Counted from the first letter of the stretch, positions 7,937 through 17,499 are shown. The stretch is 34,314 bases of DNA from Planctomycetes bacterium GWF2_42_9 (GCA_001825675.1 MHYA01000080.1:11797-46110); one strand, 5' to 3'. Translations and numbers: made by a program. Notes: generated by a model not told the origin, from the sequence alone.

Positions 7937-9262
7937 TTATTTGTAGTTTGGCAGGGCATCTCCATGTGCTTTGATCAAATCGTCACATAAATCACAGATG
8001 CGATCCAAAGTTAATTCGGCTGCGGTATGCGGGTCTAACATGGCGGCCTGATAGATGTATTCTTTCTTACCAGTGACAGCGGCCTCAATAGTCAGCAGTT
8101 GAACATTGATGTTGGTGCGATTCAATGCAGCACATTGTTGAGGTAATTGACCGACGTAACAGCCTTGAACACCATTCCTGTCGACAAGGCATGGGATTTC
8201 AACGACCGATTCGGATGGCAGATTGGTAATAAAACCTTTGTTGAGTACATTACCATGGATCCTTACCGGCGTATCAGTTTCGACAGCACTGAGGATGCGT
8301 GCGGCATATTCGTGTGATCGCGTGTGAGATTTTGAGAGTGATTTATAAAGATCGTTCCATCGCTCTGCGAGCATAATGCCGCGACGCGGCAATTCGTCAA
8401 GCGGAATATTAAACTCTTCAATAAGTTCGGGGCATGTAGTTTTAATCCAATAAGGGGTGTATTCCGCATTATGCTCAGAGGATTCGGTTATATAATAGCC
8501 AAAATGTTTCATGACCTCATAACGTACCATATCGATGTGCTTTTTAGCCCCTTTTTTGCGTGCCAGAGTGTTCATTCGGGCTGCCCTGCGTTTTATTTCT
8601 GGATAGATATCTTTACTGTCATCGGTAATTTCAAGAAGCCAGGCCATGTGATTGATACCAGCGACCTTCCAATTAAGCTTCTTAACGGTTTTGAACATTC
8701 CAAGTTGTTTGAGAAGCATAGTCGCACAGACTTGAACTGAATGGCATAAGCCGACGGTTTTAACATTGGTTGCCCTCAGCATGGCGCCGGTCAATATAGC
8801 CATAGGATTGGAATAGTTCAGGAACCAGGCATCAGGACAGACAGCCTCGATATCCCGGGCAAAATCGAGCATGATTGGAATAGTGCGTAAGCCTCTAAAA
8901 ATTCCGCCTATTCCAAGGGTGTCTCCAATGGTCTGGCGGAGGCCATATTTCTTGGGAATTTCAAAGTCGATTTGTGTATTCAGAATGTGGTTGCCAATTT
9001 GGATGCTGTTGATAACATAATCAGCGTCTTTGAGTGCGGCACGGCGATTTTGTACACCACAATGCGCGGTTATCTTTGCCCTGCCACTGTTGATCTTTTT
9101 ATTCAGAGCAGCGATAATGCTTTTTGATTCTGCGAGCCGTTTTTTGTCTATATCATACAATGCTATATGGCAATCTCGCATCGCAGGCGATAAGATAATA
9201 TCCCCGCATACATTTTTTGCAAATACCGCGCTACCAGCGCCAATAAGAGTAACTTTAGCCAT
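7937..9262 (-). CDS. Glycoside hydrolase family 4 (alpha-galactosidase/alpha-glucosidase-like)
   Basis: 441 residues with the full GH4 layout. An N-terminal Rossmann NAD site is VTLIGAGSAVFAK (G8-x-G10-S), followed by LYDIDKKRL. TLGIGGIFRGLRTIP and NYSNPMAIL (N152) bind the substrate. GLCHS (C173, H174) and GINHMAW (H205) supply the Mn-binding Cys and His. The CHS type is typical of the MelA/AglA branch, which acts on unphosphorylated alpha-galactosides or alpha-glucosides. GH4 enzymes are cytoplasmic and use NAD in a redox-elimination mechanism. An AGGA precedes the ATG. It is one of the few catabolic genes here on the minus strand and could work on sugars taken up by the island's symporter. 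Confidence 0.92.
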   Translation of the reverse strand: MAKVTLIGAGSAVFAKNVCGDIILSPAMRDCHIALYDIDKKRLAESKSIIAALNKKINSGRAKITAHCGVQNRRAALKDADYVINSIQIGNHILNTQIDFEIPKKYGLRQTIGDTLGIGGIFRGLRTIPIMLDFARDIEAVCPDAWFLNYSNPMAILTGAMLRATNVKTVGLCHSVQVCATMLLKQLGMFKTVKKLNWKVAGINHMAWLLEITDDSKDIYPEIKRRAARMNTLARKKGAKKHIDMVRYEVMKHFGYYITESSEHNAEYTPYWIKTTCPELIEEFNIPLDELPRRGIMLAERWNDLYKSLSKSHTRSHEYAARILSAVETDTPVRIHGNVLNKGFITNLPSESVVEIPCLVDRNGVQGCYVGQLPQQCAALNRTNINVQLLTIEAAVTGKKEYIYQAAMLDPHTAAELTLDRICDLCDDLIKAHGDALPNYK

Positions 9263-9316
9263 TTTCCAATCCTAAAAAAGTTATACGATATTGTTTGATC
9301 GTAATTATAGAGGCAC

Positions 9317-9905
9317 TTATCTTTCAAATTTAAAATTTGATAAAATCATCTTTAATTCTGATCGCATTGTTTTGATCTTATGATCAATATCATTGATAGT
9401 ATACAAATTACAGAATGCTTCAGGGTGATACCCTAATTGCTTATCCATCATCAGAAGACGACGGTCTTGTTGAGCGATCGCGATTTCATCCCGCATGATA
9501 TTTTTGGCATCTTGATACAGAGTGGATACGGTGAGTTCATTCTTTGTTTTCTGTATTTTTCGCATTATGTCAGAGAATCGAATGATGTTGGTGGTGCTTC
9601 GGATAGACAACGCTATGTGCAAGGCTAAGGTCTTCTCTTGTTTGAGGCGATCATTTTTATTATCAATCGCGATAGCATCATCGAGAATATTGATTCCTTT
9701 TTCCCAATCTTTGAGCAGGTAAAGGAATGCTTTAATGACAATATTTGGGGTAAAAGGTTTTGTCCAAAACTCCATGTTATCGCCGAGTAGCAGATTGCCT
9801 TTTTTATCACGCGGCAATGGCCTCCAGCCGGGGGTGAGCGGCAGTGGGTTTATGTTGAAGGAGAGTGGGTATGCTATGGCATAATTATAGATGGGAGTTC
9901 TATAT
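9317..9905 (-). pseudogene. 3' fragment of an unrecognised gene (helical C-terminal domain)
   Basis: The minus frame remains open up to 10054, but only the part from about 9905 down to the TAA at 9317 looks like real protein: NPLPLTPGWRPLPRDKKGN, then a helical stretch with RSTTNIIRFSDIMRKIQ and a closing IAQQDRRLLMMDKQLGYHPE. The upstream part is antisense to the discoidin-domain frame. The helical tail resembles C-terminal domains of large Planctomycetota carbohydrate-active proteins, but I cannot name the family. No start codon, ribosome site or signal peptide lies at the right place, so this is most likely the surviving 3' end of a larger gene. Confidence 0.5.
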
Positions 9906-10513
9906 TGGTAACAGCACAGCCAGCCCCTCTTCACACTCATTACAATGAACGTCTTTGTGTCGATGGTGCTGGTCTGGACCAAAGTGGCTTGTTGCACAAA
10001 ACAGGTTTTAATGCCGATACTTGGCAAGTAAATTATGCTGGTCCAATTACTCATCCTACAGGTGGTATTGAGGGCTCATGCTGGATAGAGTTTGATCTTG
10101 GCACGACATACGAGATTTCTAAGATGTGGGTGTGGAATCTAAACTATGCTGAAGGTGGGACGGATTACACCGGGCGAGGCCTGAAAGATGTGTCTATCCA
10201 GTGTTCTACAAATGGAACCACTTGGAATCTTTTGACAACCACAACAATTAACCGGTCAACTTATGGCGATGGCTCACCATATCCTCATGAGACCGAGATT
10301 GATTTTGGTGGAGTAAATGCTCGTTATGTTCTTGTTACTCCGTCATTAACGACCGGCTGGTGGAATCCAGCACAGTATGTGTATGGGCTTGCAGAAGTAC
10401 GGTTTTTCAAGAAGGGCATAGCTTCTGATATAAACCATAATAACACAGTTAATTTTGCGGATTTTGGTACTTTGGCCGGAGAGTGGCTCAAACAGGAATA
10501 TTGGCCACAATAA
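9905..10513 (+). pseudogene. 3' fragment: discoidin (F5/8 type C)-like domain plus dockerin-like tail
   Basis: About 200 residues. First comes a complete-looking discoidin/galactose-binding-like beta domain: RLCVDGAGLDQSG, WIEFDLGTTYEISKMWVWN, GRGLKDVSIQCSTNGTTW and the closing ARYVLVTPS plus GLAEVRFF. A short dockerin-like calcium repeat then ends the protein (DINHNNTVNFADFGTLAGEW). Such proteins are secreted, yet there is no signal peptide, only a TTG at 9905 without a ribosome site, and the domain begins right at the junction with the opposite-strand fragment. It is therefore read as the 3' end of a longer secreted enzyme. If a start does exist, the product would be a cytosolic carbohydrate-binding orphan. 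Confidence 0.6.
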
Positions 10514-10526
10514 TTATCGGGTGAAG

Positions 10527-10559
10527 CATGAAGCTTCGCTTTTCGAGCGGAGCTTCATG
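10527..10559 (+). terminator. Hairpin terminator after the discoidin fragment
   Basis: CATGAAGCTTCGCT, loop TTTCG, AGCGGAGCTTCATG: a 14-bp stem with one G-T wobble, 14 bases after the stop codon at 10513. There is no clear T-run after it. Confidence 0.6.
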
Positions 10560-10641
10560 TCGAAAAATGGGACTTATTGGTTGTGCGAATTACAGTCCTG
10601 GGAGTGCGATGATGTGAAATGAAAAGTTAACAAGAGGGTAT

Positions 10642-10672
10642 TTGGCATTGGGTGTGTTACCCGATGTATAAA
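10642..10672 (+). promoter_or_regulatory. Weak candidate promoter for the LamG/PEP-CTERM gene
   Basis: TTGGCA (10642-10647) and TATAAA (10667-10672), separated by 19 bases that include a GGGT-GTGTT-ACCC dyad. The spacing is too long for a good sigma-70 site, so this is a weak call. Confidence 0.25.
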
Positions 10673-10711
10673 ATGCCCGTGAGTAACTATGTGTTAGGAG
10701 AGGAGAAAGAA

Positions 10712-11455
10712 ATGAAGAAGTTCATGGTCGTGGTAGCAGTGTTGTGTATGATGGCTGGTAGTGCATCAGCCGAAGTGAGAGCATTTTGGTCAATGAATGA
10801 CGGTGTTGGCTCAACCGTAACCGACAGTGTTGCAGGCAATAATGCTGCAATAATTGGTAATGTAACGTGGAATGGCGCAGGATCTGGGCCTGGTGGTGTG
10901 GGCGATTCTTTACATTTTGCAGGTGGTTATGCTGAGGCGCCAAATAATGAAGCATTCAATGTAGGGACCAATTCCTTCACTGTTAGTTGGGATATGAGAA
11001 GCTCGGCACAAAATCAGTTTATGTTAATTTTTAACCGAGGCGACTCTGAAAGGTATGAATGTTATACATATAGTGATGGTACTATGAACGGGGAACTTGA
11101 TCCAGGTGGCGTATGGTATAACGCGACTTACCTTGCTGTTCCGCAAACTGCGTTTATCACTGGCGAGTGGGTTCATGCCGAAATGGTAGTAGATAGAGCA
11201 TATGATGAAAGAGCACCATTTGGCACAGTCGCTCTTTTTGCCGGCGGCGCCTTGATTGGTTCAATGCCTCTGAGCATTGGTGGAAGTCTTGATGCGGCGT
11301 TACCATTTGTGATAGGTAATGGCTTTGATACAGGCTATACGACGCCTTACTATGGTGATCTCGCCAATCTAAAGCTGGAAGTTATTCCAGAACCGGCTTC
11401 GTTGATTCTTCTTGGTCTTGGCGGTTTGGTAATGGCAAAAAGAAATAAAAATTAG
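10712..11455 (+). CDS. LamG-like secreted protein with PEP-CTERM anchor
   Basis: 247 residues starting at ATG 10712, preceded by a strong GGAGAGGAG; the 20 residues upstream in frame look non-coding. A signal peptide (MKKFMVVVAVLCMMAGSASA) leads into a concanavalin-like LamG fold: VRAFWSMNDG, TDSVAGNNAAIIGNVTW, LHFAGGYAEAP, NSFTVSWDMRS and WVHAEMVVDRA. The C-terminus is a textbook PEP-CTERM sorting signal: IPEPASLILLGLGGLVMA followed by KRNKN. PEP-CTERM proteins are processed by an exosortase and are usually surface or exopolysaccharide associated. It is single, with a terminator behind it. No catalytic residues are apparent, so it is probably a glycan-binding surface protein. Confidence 0.88.
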   Translation: MKKFMVVVAVLCMMAGSASAEVRAFWSMNDGVGSTVTDSVAGNNAAIIGNVTWNGAGSGPGGVGDSLHFAGGYAEAPNNEAFNVGTNSFTVSWDMRSSAQNQFMLIFNRGDSERYECYTYSDGTMNGELDPGGVWYNATYLAVPQTAFITGEWVHAEMVVDRAYDERAPFGTVALFAGGALIGSMPLSIGGSLDAALPFVIGNGFDTGYTTPYYGDLANLKLEVIPEPASLILLGLGGLVMAKRNKN

Positions 11456-11775
11456 AATTGCATAGATGATTGGATCTATTTTGCTCTTGGGTCGGTTGAA
11501 AAATATCGGCCCAAGAGATGTTGTTGCGTTTTTACAGATTATTGTTTCTTTAGGGTGTAACACAGGAACAAAAGTGCGACGAATGTAACGTTGCGGATGT
11601 TTTTTTCGTCAAGAACAGGGCAAAGTGCACATGGGATGAGCTTAAAATGGTTTTGTTTGTATTGATCCTCAAAATCTGAAGAAACAGAGGTTTTTACCGA
11701 AATGAAGAGACTCGGTTAATTGCTTTATCTGTGGTAAAGAAAAAGTTCTGGTTAAATTAGAAAGGTAGCCATCTT
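11456..11775. other. Intergenic region
   Basis: 320 bases. Apart from the hairpin at 11484-11517 I see no gene, RNA or clear promoter. AAAGG at 11761-11765 is a possible ribosome site for the following broken pseudopilin. Confidence 0.5.
11484..11517 (+). terminator. Hairpin terminator after the LamG/PEP-CTERM gene
   Basis: CTCTTGGGTCGG, a 10-base loop, TCGGCCCAAGAG: a 12-bp stem with two G-T wobbles, 28 bases past the stop, followed at some distance by GCGTTTTTA. The intergenic stretch to 11775 holds nothing else recognisable. Confidence 0.65.
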
Positions 11776-12389
11776 ATGAAAAGAAAGGATTTACGCTTGT
11801 TGAGCTTTTAGTTGTGATATCAATCGTAGCTTTATTGCTTTCGATTTTGATGCCATCCTTGGGTAAGGCGAGAAAGCAAGCACAACAGGTTGTGTGTATG
11901 TCAAATTTGAAGCAGATGGGTGTTTTGATTACTATGTTTGGACAAGACCATGATAATCAATTTTGGAGTGGTTGGCATGCTGGTTACCAGGATAAAGAGT
12001 GGATGGTAGAATTGTATTACTATGATAAAAATTTGCCTACAATGGTTAAATGTCCCACTACAAAAAAAGTTTGGAATGGAGAGAAGGACGGAACATTTGG
12101 TATGTGGACAGCTGGTCCTGCTAAGAAGAGCATACATTTCCCTTCTCCTCCTGTTAGGGAAGATTTTCCTGTTATGTATGGAAGTTATGCCGTTAATTGG
12201 CTTGTTTCAAATGTCCCGGCCGATGTTACTCCCTTTGGTGGATTCCAACCTGCCGATTTTATACGCAGGATGGATGTTTCAGGCTCAAGCCGTGTGCCAG
12301 TTCTAGTGGATGGAAATTTTTGGTTGACCCGTCCTGGTATTTACGACACACCAGCTGATTACAAAGGGCAAGTTCCATTCTATAGGTGA
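11776..12389 (+). pseudogene. Frameshifted and truncated type II secretion pseudopilin-like gene
   Basis: ATG 11776 starts MKRK and then needs one extra base to read GFTLVELLVVISIVALLLS, the prepilin cleavage and helix motif. AAAGG at 11785-11788 has two G where three would keep the frame. As written, the first frame stops at the TAG at 11809-11811, and the main body (MPSLGKARKQAQQVVCMSNL and onward) lies in the shifted frame to 12389. The body also ends early after a VLVDGNFW segment and lacks the H-X9-DG end found in full-length members of this Planctomycetota family. Both ends are therefore damaged, and it is probably a pseudogene. A sequencing error could explain the frameshift but not the missing C-terminus. 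Confidence 0.8.
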
Positions 12390-12803
12390 GCCATAATAAG
12401 CCTCATTCAGCAGAGTTCGCTTACCAGTGAGGCACCTATAAAGAGCTCTATGTCAAGCTATAAAATCTCCGTTCATGCAAAAAAGTTTGACATGAGAGCA
12501 ATTCTTTCTGCCGATAAATGATTAAAACCCATTTCATAAACTTATAAAGTTTTTAGATGGCTAGTTTGAGGGCTTTACGCGAAGTTATGAGTGGTGCTGC
12601 GTACATTTCATGCGTGGTGTATTTACCGCTGTTCCTCGCAGCAAGAGCCGAAGGTGGCGGCGATGCTCAAAGCCATATATAGTACAATTCAAACTGCGAC
12701 CCCAATGTATAACAGTTAGGGTCGCAGTTTTGCGGAAAAATAAAATCGTAAAAGCTAAATGTTGCGACTTTATTTAGCTGAACATGTTTGTTTTGACCAT
12801 GAA
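12390..12803. other. Intergenic region with terminator
   Basis: 414 bases between convergent units. It contains a loose GCCTCA/TGAGGC dyad (12400-12433), a 41-codon open frame at 12557-12682 without ribosome site or recognisable product, and the strong hairpin at 12691-12730. Confidence 0.5.
12691..12730 (-). terminator. Strong hairpin terminator, probably for the 1411-residue GH123-like gene
   Basis: AAACTGCGACCC, a 16-base loop, GGGTCGCAGTTT: a perfect 12-bp stem. It lies 73 bases beyond the minus-strand stop at 12804 and could serve both directions, since the stem ends in AAA/TTT on either side. Confidence 0.7.
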
Positions 12804-15800
12804 TTATTTTCTTAATATGTACGGCGAAATTTGCTTAAGTGTACGGCCTGCATCAAATAGCTGTTCAAGCTCCTTCTTGCTCAAGGCTCGGTTGGCCATT
12901 GTATAACCATCGATATGTGCTGTATAGCCACCAGTTCGGAAAACAGCAGGGGATTTGTAAACAAAATCTACTGCGCTGGCTTCGTCGCAAATCAACGGAT
13001 CAGCCAAATTGGTTGCATCGACTGGTGTTACATACAAGAATACATTTTCATGACCCGCCGGTACATCACCATCAAAGGTAGCAGCTACATGGTACCACTT
13101 ATTAAGCATAGGAGCTGAATCAAAGTATTCATAAAAGCTGTTACTATGCGCGCCAGAAGTTGAACCGTCATCAGAAAGTAAAATACCAAATTTCTGGGTG
13201 ATAGGAGAATAACTCAAATAGTAAGAACGTGTATTAAGACCCCACTTACGAGCTAATTCCCAAGGTGTTAGATCGTTAGCCTCAGTCACGTCTTTAATCC
13301 AGAACGAAATCGTAAAGGCTTTGGTGAAAGAGTTAATGTTTGGATCGTTTGCTTCTGCGATAATAAAATCATTCACTACATGTGCGTCATCATTGATGCT
13401 AAGCATTCCTGGAACATTCGGCTCCAAATTTCTGGAGTTTCCGGAAAAGTCATTTGCGTCTGCATCTAGTTTGTAGAATGAATAAGGTCCCTGTCCTTCA
13501 AGTTTGCCCTGAATATGACGCCCTGATGTGAGTAACGCGGTTAGCTCTGATTTGCTTAATGCCCTGTCATATATCGTGTACCCATCGATGTATGAACGAA
13601 GTCCAGCTATTTTAAATGCTTCAGGGGACTCGTAGACAGAGTTTACGGTAGCATGTGTTGCAATCAATGGTGTGCCAAGTGCGGTGTTTCCATCAGGTGT
13701 TACATACAGAAAAATATTGTTAATTCCTGATCTCCTTGAACCATCAAATGTTACAGCCACATGCTTCCATCCATTTGTCAGATTATTTACATCGTATCCT
13801 GCTACTAAGTTGTCACAGTGCCCCGTATTGCTACTCCCGTCATCTGACAAAAGAAGGCTGAATCTTGTAGTTGGAACACCTGTCCCCGGGTAGTTTATAA
13901 AACTAAGGTAGTAGGATCTGGTGCCGGAACCCCACTTGCGAGCTAGTTGGAAGCCTGTTGATGAATAGCCTGCATTATAAGCCTTCATCCAGAATGAAAT
14001 GGTAAATGTTTTTAGAAGAGAGTTGATATTTGGATTGTTATTTGCCGCGGTAAGCGAGGTGTCTATCATTTTAACACAGTTGCCGTCAACAAACATACCG
14101 CTTGTTGTGCTTGGCGTTAAATTGTTATTGTTTACGGTTAGCAAATCATTGCCGTCTTTATTAAATGTGTACAGGGCGATTGGTGGGCAAACACCAGATA
14201 ATTTGCGACCGGCGTAAAAGAGTTCTTCGATTTCTTCTTTGCTTAGTGCTCTGTCATACATTAGATAGCCATCCAAATCTGACCTTAAGCCAGCAATTTT
14301 GAACGCCTCTGGCGAGTTGTAAACTGAATTTATTGCAGATTCTTTTTCAATCAATGGTGGATACAAACAATTTGCCTCGGCAGGCGTTACATACAGAAGT
14401 AGATTTTTTTCCCCTGAGGGGGTATCGCCGTCAAATGTTAAAACGACATGATTCCATCCATTTATAAGTTTGTTCACATCGTATTCAGCTATTGCGCTCT
14501 CAGTGTGTCCTGAACTATCAGTTCCATTATCTGACAAGAGGACAGAGAATCTTGTAGTCGGAACACCTGTACCTGGGTAGTTTATAAAACTAAGATAGTA
14601 GGATCTGGTGCCAGATCCCCATTTGCGAGCAAGCTGGAAACCAGTTGATGAATAACCTGCATTTATGGCCTTCATCCAAAAAGAAATGGTAAAAGCTTTA
14701 TGAAAAGAATTAATGTTGGGATCATTAGCCTCGGCAGTAAGTGTGGTGTCTATCATGTGAACATACTCACCGCTGTTAAACATCCCAGATGTGTTTTCAG
14801 TTAGATGGTTGCCATGACTCTGGCCGCTATTGGGCGCCACATCACTACCATTATCATCGAAATTGTACATAGCTGTTGGGCGTGAATGTTGAGGATTCAC
14901 TGCTGTATATGTAGTACGAAGATGTTTAGAGAAATTATACATTTTTGTTGGCGTAATTATTCCGCGGTAATATACTATCTGGTCTTCATTTTGTGCATTC
15001 ACATCTGCGGCCATGTCCTTGGCTTCATTAATCAGGCTGTTGATGTCTATTTGTGTAGCAGAGTCACAGCTTGATTTGACATTTGCGAGATAGGCCAGTA
15101 TTGTCGCGTCTTGTTGGCCAGCACATATACTTTTCCAACGAATAGAAGGCACAACCAGTTCTAATGTTGGGTTGTCCCCCCTGTCGAGGGCATCAGCATC
15201 ATAGCCGTCATACATAAAGGAATAATCGATAGATCCGTCGTTTTCTGACCAACTATCACCTATCCATGCATTATAGCCGTATGTGGTTTGGCCATTTGTT
15301 CCATCAATGTAAGATAGCACTGGATATGCTCTATTGTTTGCTATTACGCTCTCGCACTTGCCGGGTGAAATATGGTAATTGTAGATTTTCTTCCCTGCTG
15401 TTCGCCATTGTTTTAGACGGGGCAGAATGGTGCTATAGTAACTTGCCCTGGGATTGTAATTTGTGGGTTGATTAGGGAGCGTAAAAGTGCGATATGGCCA
15501 TACGGGCATAATAATATCCACATAAGGCAGCATAATGTTAACATCATTGATGAGCACATAATCAGAGAGGGTTAGCATAATTGGTAAATTTGGGTCTACT
15601 TCTTTTACCAAATTGCTTACATGTATAAAATCATTAACTTCATCTTCTCCAGCCCCAGTGTATGGACGTGCCTCATCAATGGGTAAAAAGGCAAAATACT
15701 CAGATCCATAACCATTTGTTTTAGTATGAGTCAGCCATGCATCCAGCACGTTTTTGAAAGCTATATCCCATGTGGTAGAATATTTGGGAATTGTATTGCC

Positions 15801-17039
15801 ATCTGTTTTGGTGAACTTGTCGTATTTACTTTCCCAAAATAGCATGAACTGGCCAACATGATGGGCATATTTAAACATAATGGTGTCAGGGCTAGTGTAA
15901 TCTATAGAATAAATTGAACCATCTGCATTGAATGTAGTTATTGGCATAGTTGGCATACCTGTGCGGACAACCCCGTTCTGGCTTTGATTCTCAGCATCGT
16001 AATCTTTGGAGATATTGGCAATAAAATCTGCCGGGAAACAAAAAGTGTGAAAATCAAATAATTGAGCTGTTGGAAATTGTGCATCTAAAACATTTATCCG
16101 CAAGGTTAAATTGCTTGAATAAATTCCTGTTTTTATGTTGATCGTTGCGTTCTGGATACCTTCGACATTGCCTTTTGTGCGAATGCTAAGATAAAGTTTG
16201 ACTCTATCTTTTTTTGGAACTATGACTTCCCATGTTTCATCTATGTATTGTGTCAACAGTGATAAGGGGTCTGCTAGCATCAATCCATCGTAATAGTATG
16301 CGCTGCAAAAGATTTGCCTTCTTAGTTCATAATCAAACCTTGACGGTTCCAGCCCTGCCATTGAAATGAGAACGGTTTTGTCGGTATCGCTACAGTTGGT
16401 AAGAGTTATTCCGGTTGCCTGAGATTCATTTCGCAGGGTGTAGATGTCGTATGTTGTTACATTTGGTTCATTTAAACTTGCCGGCACTTGTATTTTAACA
16501 TTATCAATAAACCAGTGATCACTGGTATCGCCGCAAACAGCGCGGAAGCGGATACGGGCATTCGCAATTCTGCCATCGCTTGGGATACTTAAGATCTGAG
16601 AATAAAAAATGCCGGTCGAATTACTGTCCCAGTAATGAGTTTTGAGCGCAACCCAGCTGGAGCCATTCCAGTAGTCCACCTGTAAATTATCACCGGATTC
16701 TGTGCTTGACCGCTGCCATAGGTAAGAAAGTATTGTGGAATTAACTTCATTTATATCAAAAATTCGGCTTTGTACTTCGTAATTTGCTTTCAAATGGAGC
16801 GAATAAGGCGGAGTAGGCTCATCGATTGCCAAATTATCATTTACCGGAGTTCCAACTGTATTTGGCCAATTTGCAGGGCGAAGGCTAACACTAAATTGAT
16901 CAAAAAAGACGTATTGATCAAGGCGAGTATACGGGTCAGAGAATGATATAACCATATCTGGATCTGGCGCACCATAAGAATAAGAACTCAAGACATAAAG
17001 GATCAGTAGAACAAACCACAAGTTTTTTTGAGTTGCCAT
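12804..17039 (-). CDS. Large secreted GH123/DUF4091-like glycosidase with three LamG domains
   Basis: 1411 residues. A signal peptide (about 1-23) leads to a beta-rich region (about 30-320), then a DUF4091/GH123-type catalytic TIM barrel (about 325-715). Family marks are FLPIDEARP with the adjacent acids D455-E456 (GH123 uses an Asp-Glu pair in substrate-assisted hydrolysis of terminal beta-GalNAc), YVDIIMPVWPYR, IYNYHISPGKC and the closing VPSIRWKSICAGQQDATILAYL-like pattern. Three LamG domains follow (about 721-948, 954-1176, 1184-1400); the first two share a nearly identical core (GFQLARKWGSGTRSYYLSF). It has no dockerin-like or PEP-CTERM tail. AAGGAG precedes the ATG. It diverges from the GntR-LacI regulator. 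GalNAc specificity is inferred from the family only. Confidence 0.83.
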   Translation of the reverse strand: MATQKNLWFVLLILYVLSSYSYGAPDPDMVISFSDPYTRLDQYVFFDQFSVSLRPANWPNTVGTPVNDNLAIDEPTPPYSLHLKANYEVQSRIFDINEVNSTILSYLWQRSSTESGDNLQVDYWNGSSWVALKTHYWDSNSTGIFYSQILSIPSDGRIANARIRFRAVCGDTSDHWFIDNVKIQVPASLNEPNVTTYDIYTLRNESQATGITLTNCSDTDKTVLISMAGLEPSRFDYELRRQIFCSAYYYDGLMLADPLSLLTQYIDETWEVIVPKKDRVKLYLSIRTKGNVEGIQNATINIKTGIYSSNLTLRINVLDAQFPTAQLFDFHTFCFPADFIANISKDYDAENQSQNGVVRTGMPTMPITTFNADGSIYSIDYTSPDTIMFKYAHHVGQFMLFWESKYDKFTKTDGNTIPKYSTTWDIAFKNVLDAWLTHTKTNGYGSEYFAFLPIDEARPYTGAGEDEVNDFIHVSNLVKEVDPNLPIMLTLSDYVLINDVNIMLPYVDIIMPVWPYRTFTLPNQPTNYNPRASYYSTILPRLKQWRTAGKKIYNYHISPGKCESVIANNRAYPVLSYIDGTNGQTTYGYNAWIGDSWSENDGSIDYSFMYDGYDADALDRGDNPTLELVVPSIRWKSICAGQQDATILAYLANVKSSCDSATQIDINSLINEAKDMAADVNAQNEDQIVYYRGIITPTKMYNFSKHLRTTYTAVNPQHSRPTAMYNFDDNGSDVAPNSGQSHGNHLTENTSGMFNSGEYVHMIDTTLTAEANDPNINSFHKAFTISFWMKAINAGYSSTGFQLARKWGSGTRSYYLSFINYPGTGVPTTRFSVLLSDNGTDSSGHTESAIAEYDVNKLINGWNHVVLTFDGDTPSGEKNLLLYVTPAEANCLYPPLIEKESAINSVYNSPEAFKIAGLRSDLDGYLMYDRALSKEEIEELFYAGRKLSGVCPPIALYTFNKDGNDLLTVNNNNLTPSTTSGMFVDGNCVKMIDTSLTAANNNPNINSLLKTFTISFWMKAYNAGYSSTGFQLARKWGSGTRSYYLSFINYPGTGVPTTRFSLLLSDDGSSNTGHCDNLVAGYDVNNLTNGWKHVAVTFDGSRRSGINNIFLYVTPDGNTALGTPLIATHATVNSVYESPEAFKIAGLRSYIDGYTIYDRALSKSELTALLTSGRHIQGKLEGQGPYSFYKLDADANDFSGNSRNLEPNVPGMLSINDDAHVVNDFIIAEANDPNINSFTKAFTISFWIKDVTEANDLTPWELARKWGLNTRSYYLSYSPITQKFGILLSDDGSTSGAHSNSFYEYFDSAPMLNKWYHVAATFDGDVPAGHENVFLYVTPVDATNLADPLICDEASAVDFVYKSPAVFRTGGYTAHIDGYTMANRALSKKELEQLFDAGRTLKQISPYILRK

Positions 17040-17470
17040 TTTTCTTTCTCCTTTTTTATTTTAAAGTTAATGTTTGAAAATTTTGGACAATGAGTTCGAA
17101 TAACCGTTCATAATTCTATAGCATCAGTCCAACACAAGATCCTAAAACACTTATTTAATGTCTGCCGTTTTTTTGAGGGTCAGAGTTTATAAACTCAAAT
17201 TCAAGAAACAATAACCGGTATTGTGGCTCTATGGTGTAGAATGGTGTAAAAGAGCAATCGAATTTGCCACCAATCTATACAAGGATGGTATAGTTGAATA
17301 TACAACAATATGACTAAAAGAAAGTCAAGTACTATTTGTATAAAAAGTATTTGCTATGCAAAAAAAACGACTTTAACATATTATTATAAAGGCCTTTATG
17401 AAAAGTTTGAATGGGTTTAACTTAAGAGTTTGTAAAATGTATGCAACAATAAATTATTAATATAATGTAC

Positions 17471-17499
17471 TTGACTTTTAAATTTGCTTGGACTAATAT
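17471..17499 (+). promoter_or_regulatory. Sigma-70-type promoter of the regulator operon
   Basis: TTGACT (17471-17476), exactly 17 bases, TAATAT (17494-17499), ending 33 bases before the GTG start of the regulator. The TATAG-ACAA-CTATA dyad at 17509-17522 overlaps the expected transcription start, a classic position for autorepression. Confidence 0.7.

Noticed and set aside
9906-10054. N-terminal extension of the minus-strand fragment
   Set aside because: It is antisense to the discoidin domain, has no secretion or domain signal and probably is not translated.
12557-12682. 41-codon frame starting MASLRALREVMSG
   Set aside because: No ribosome site and no recognisable family; too short to support.
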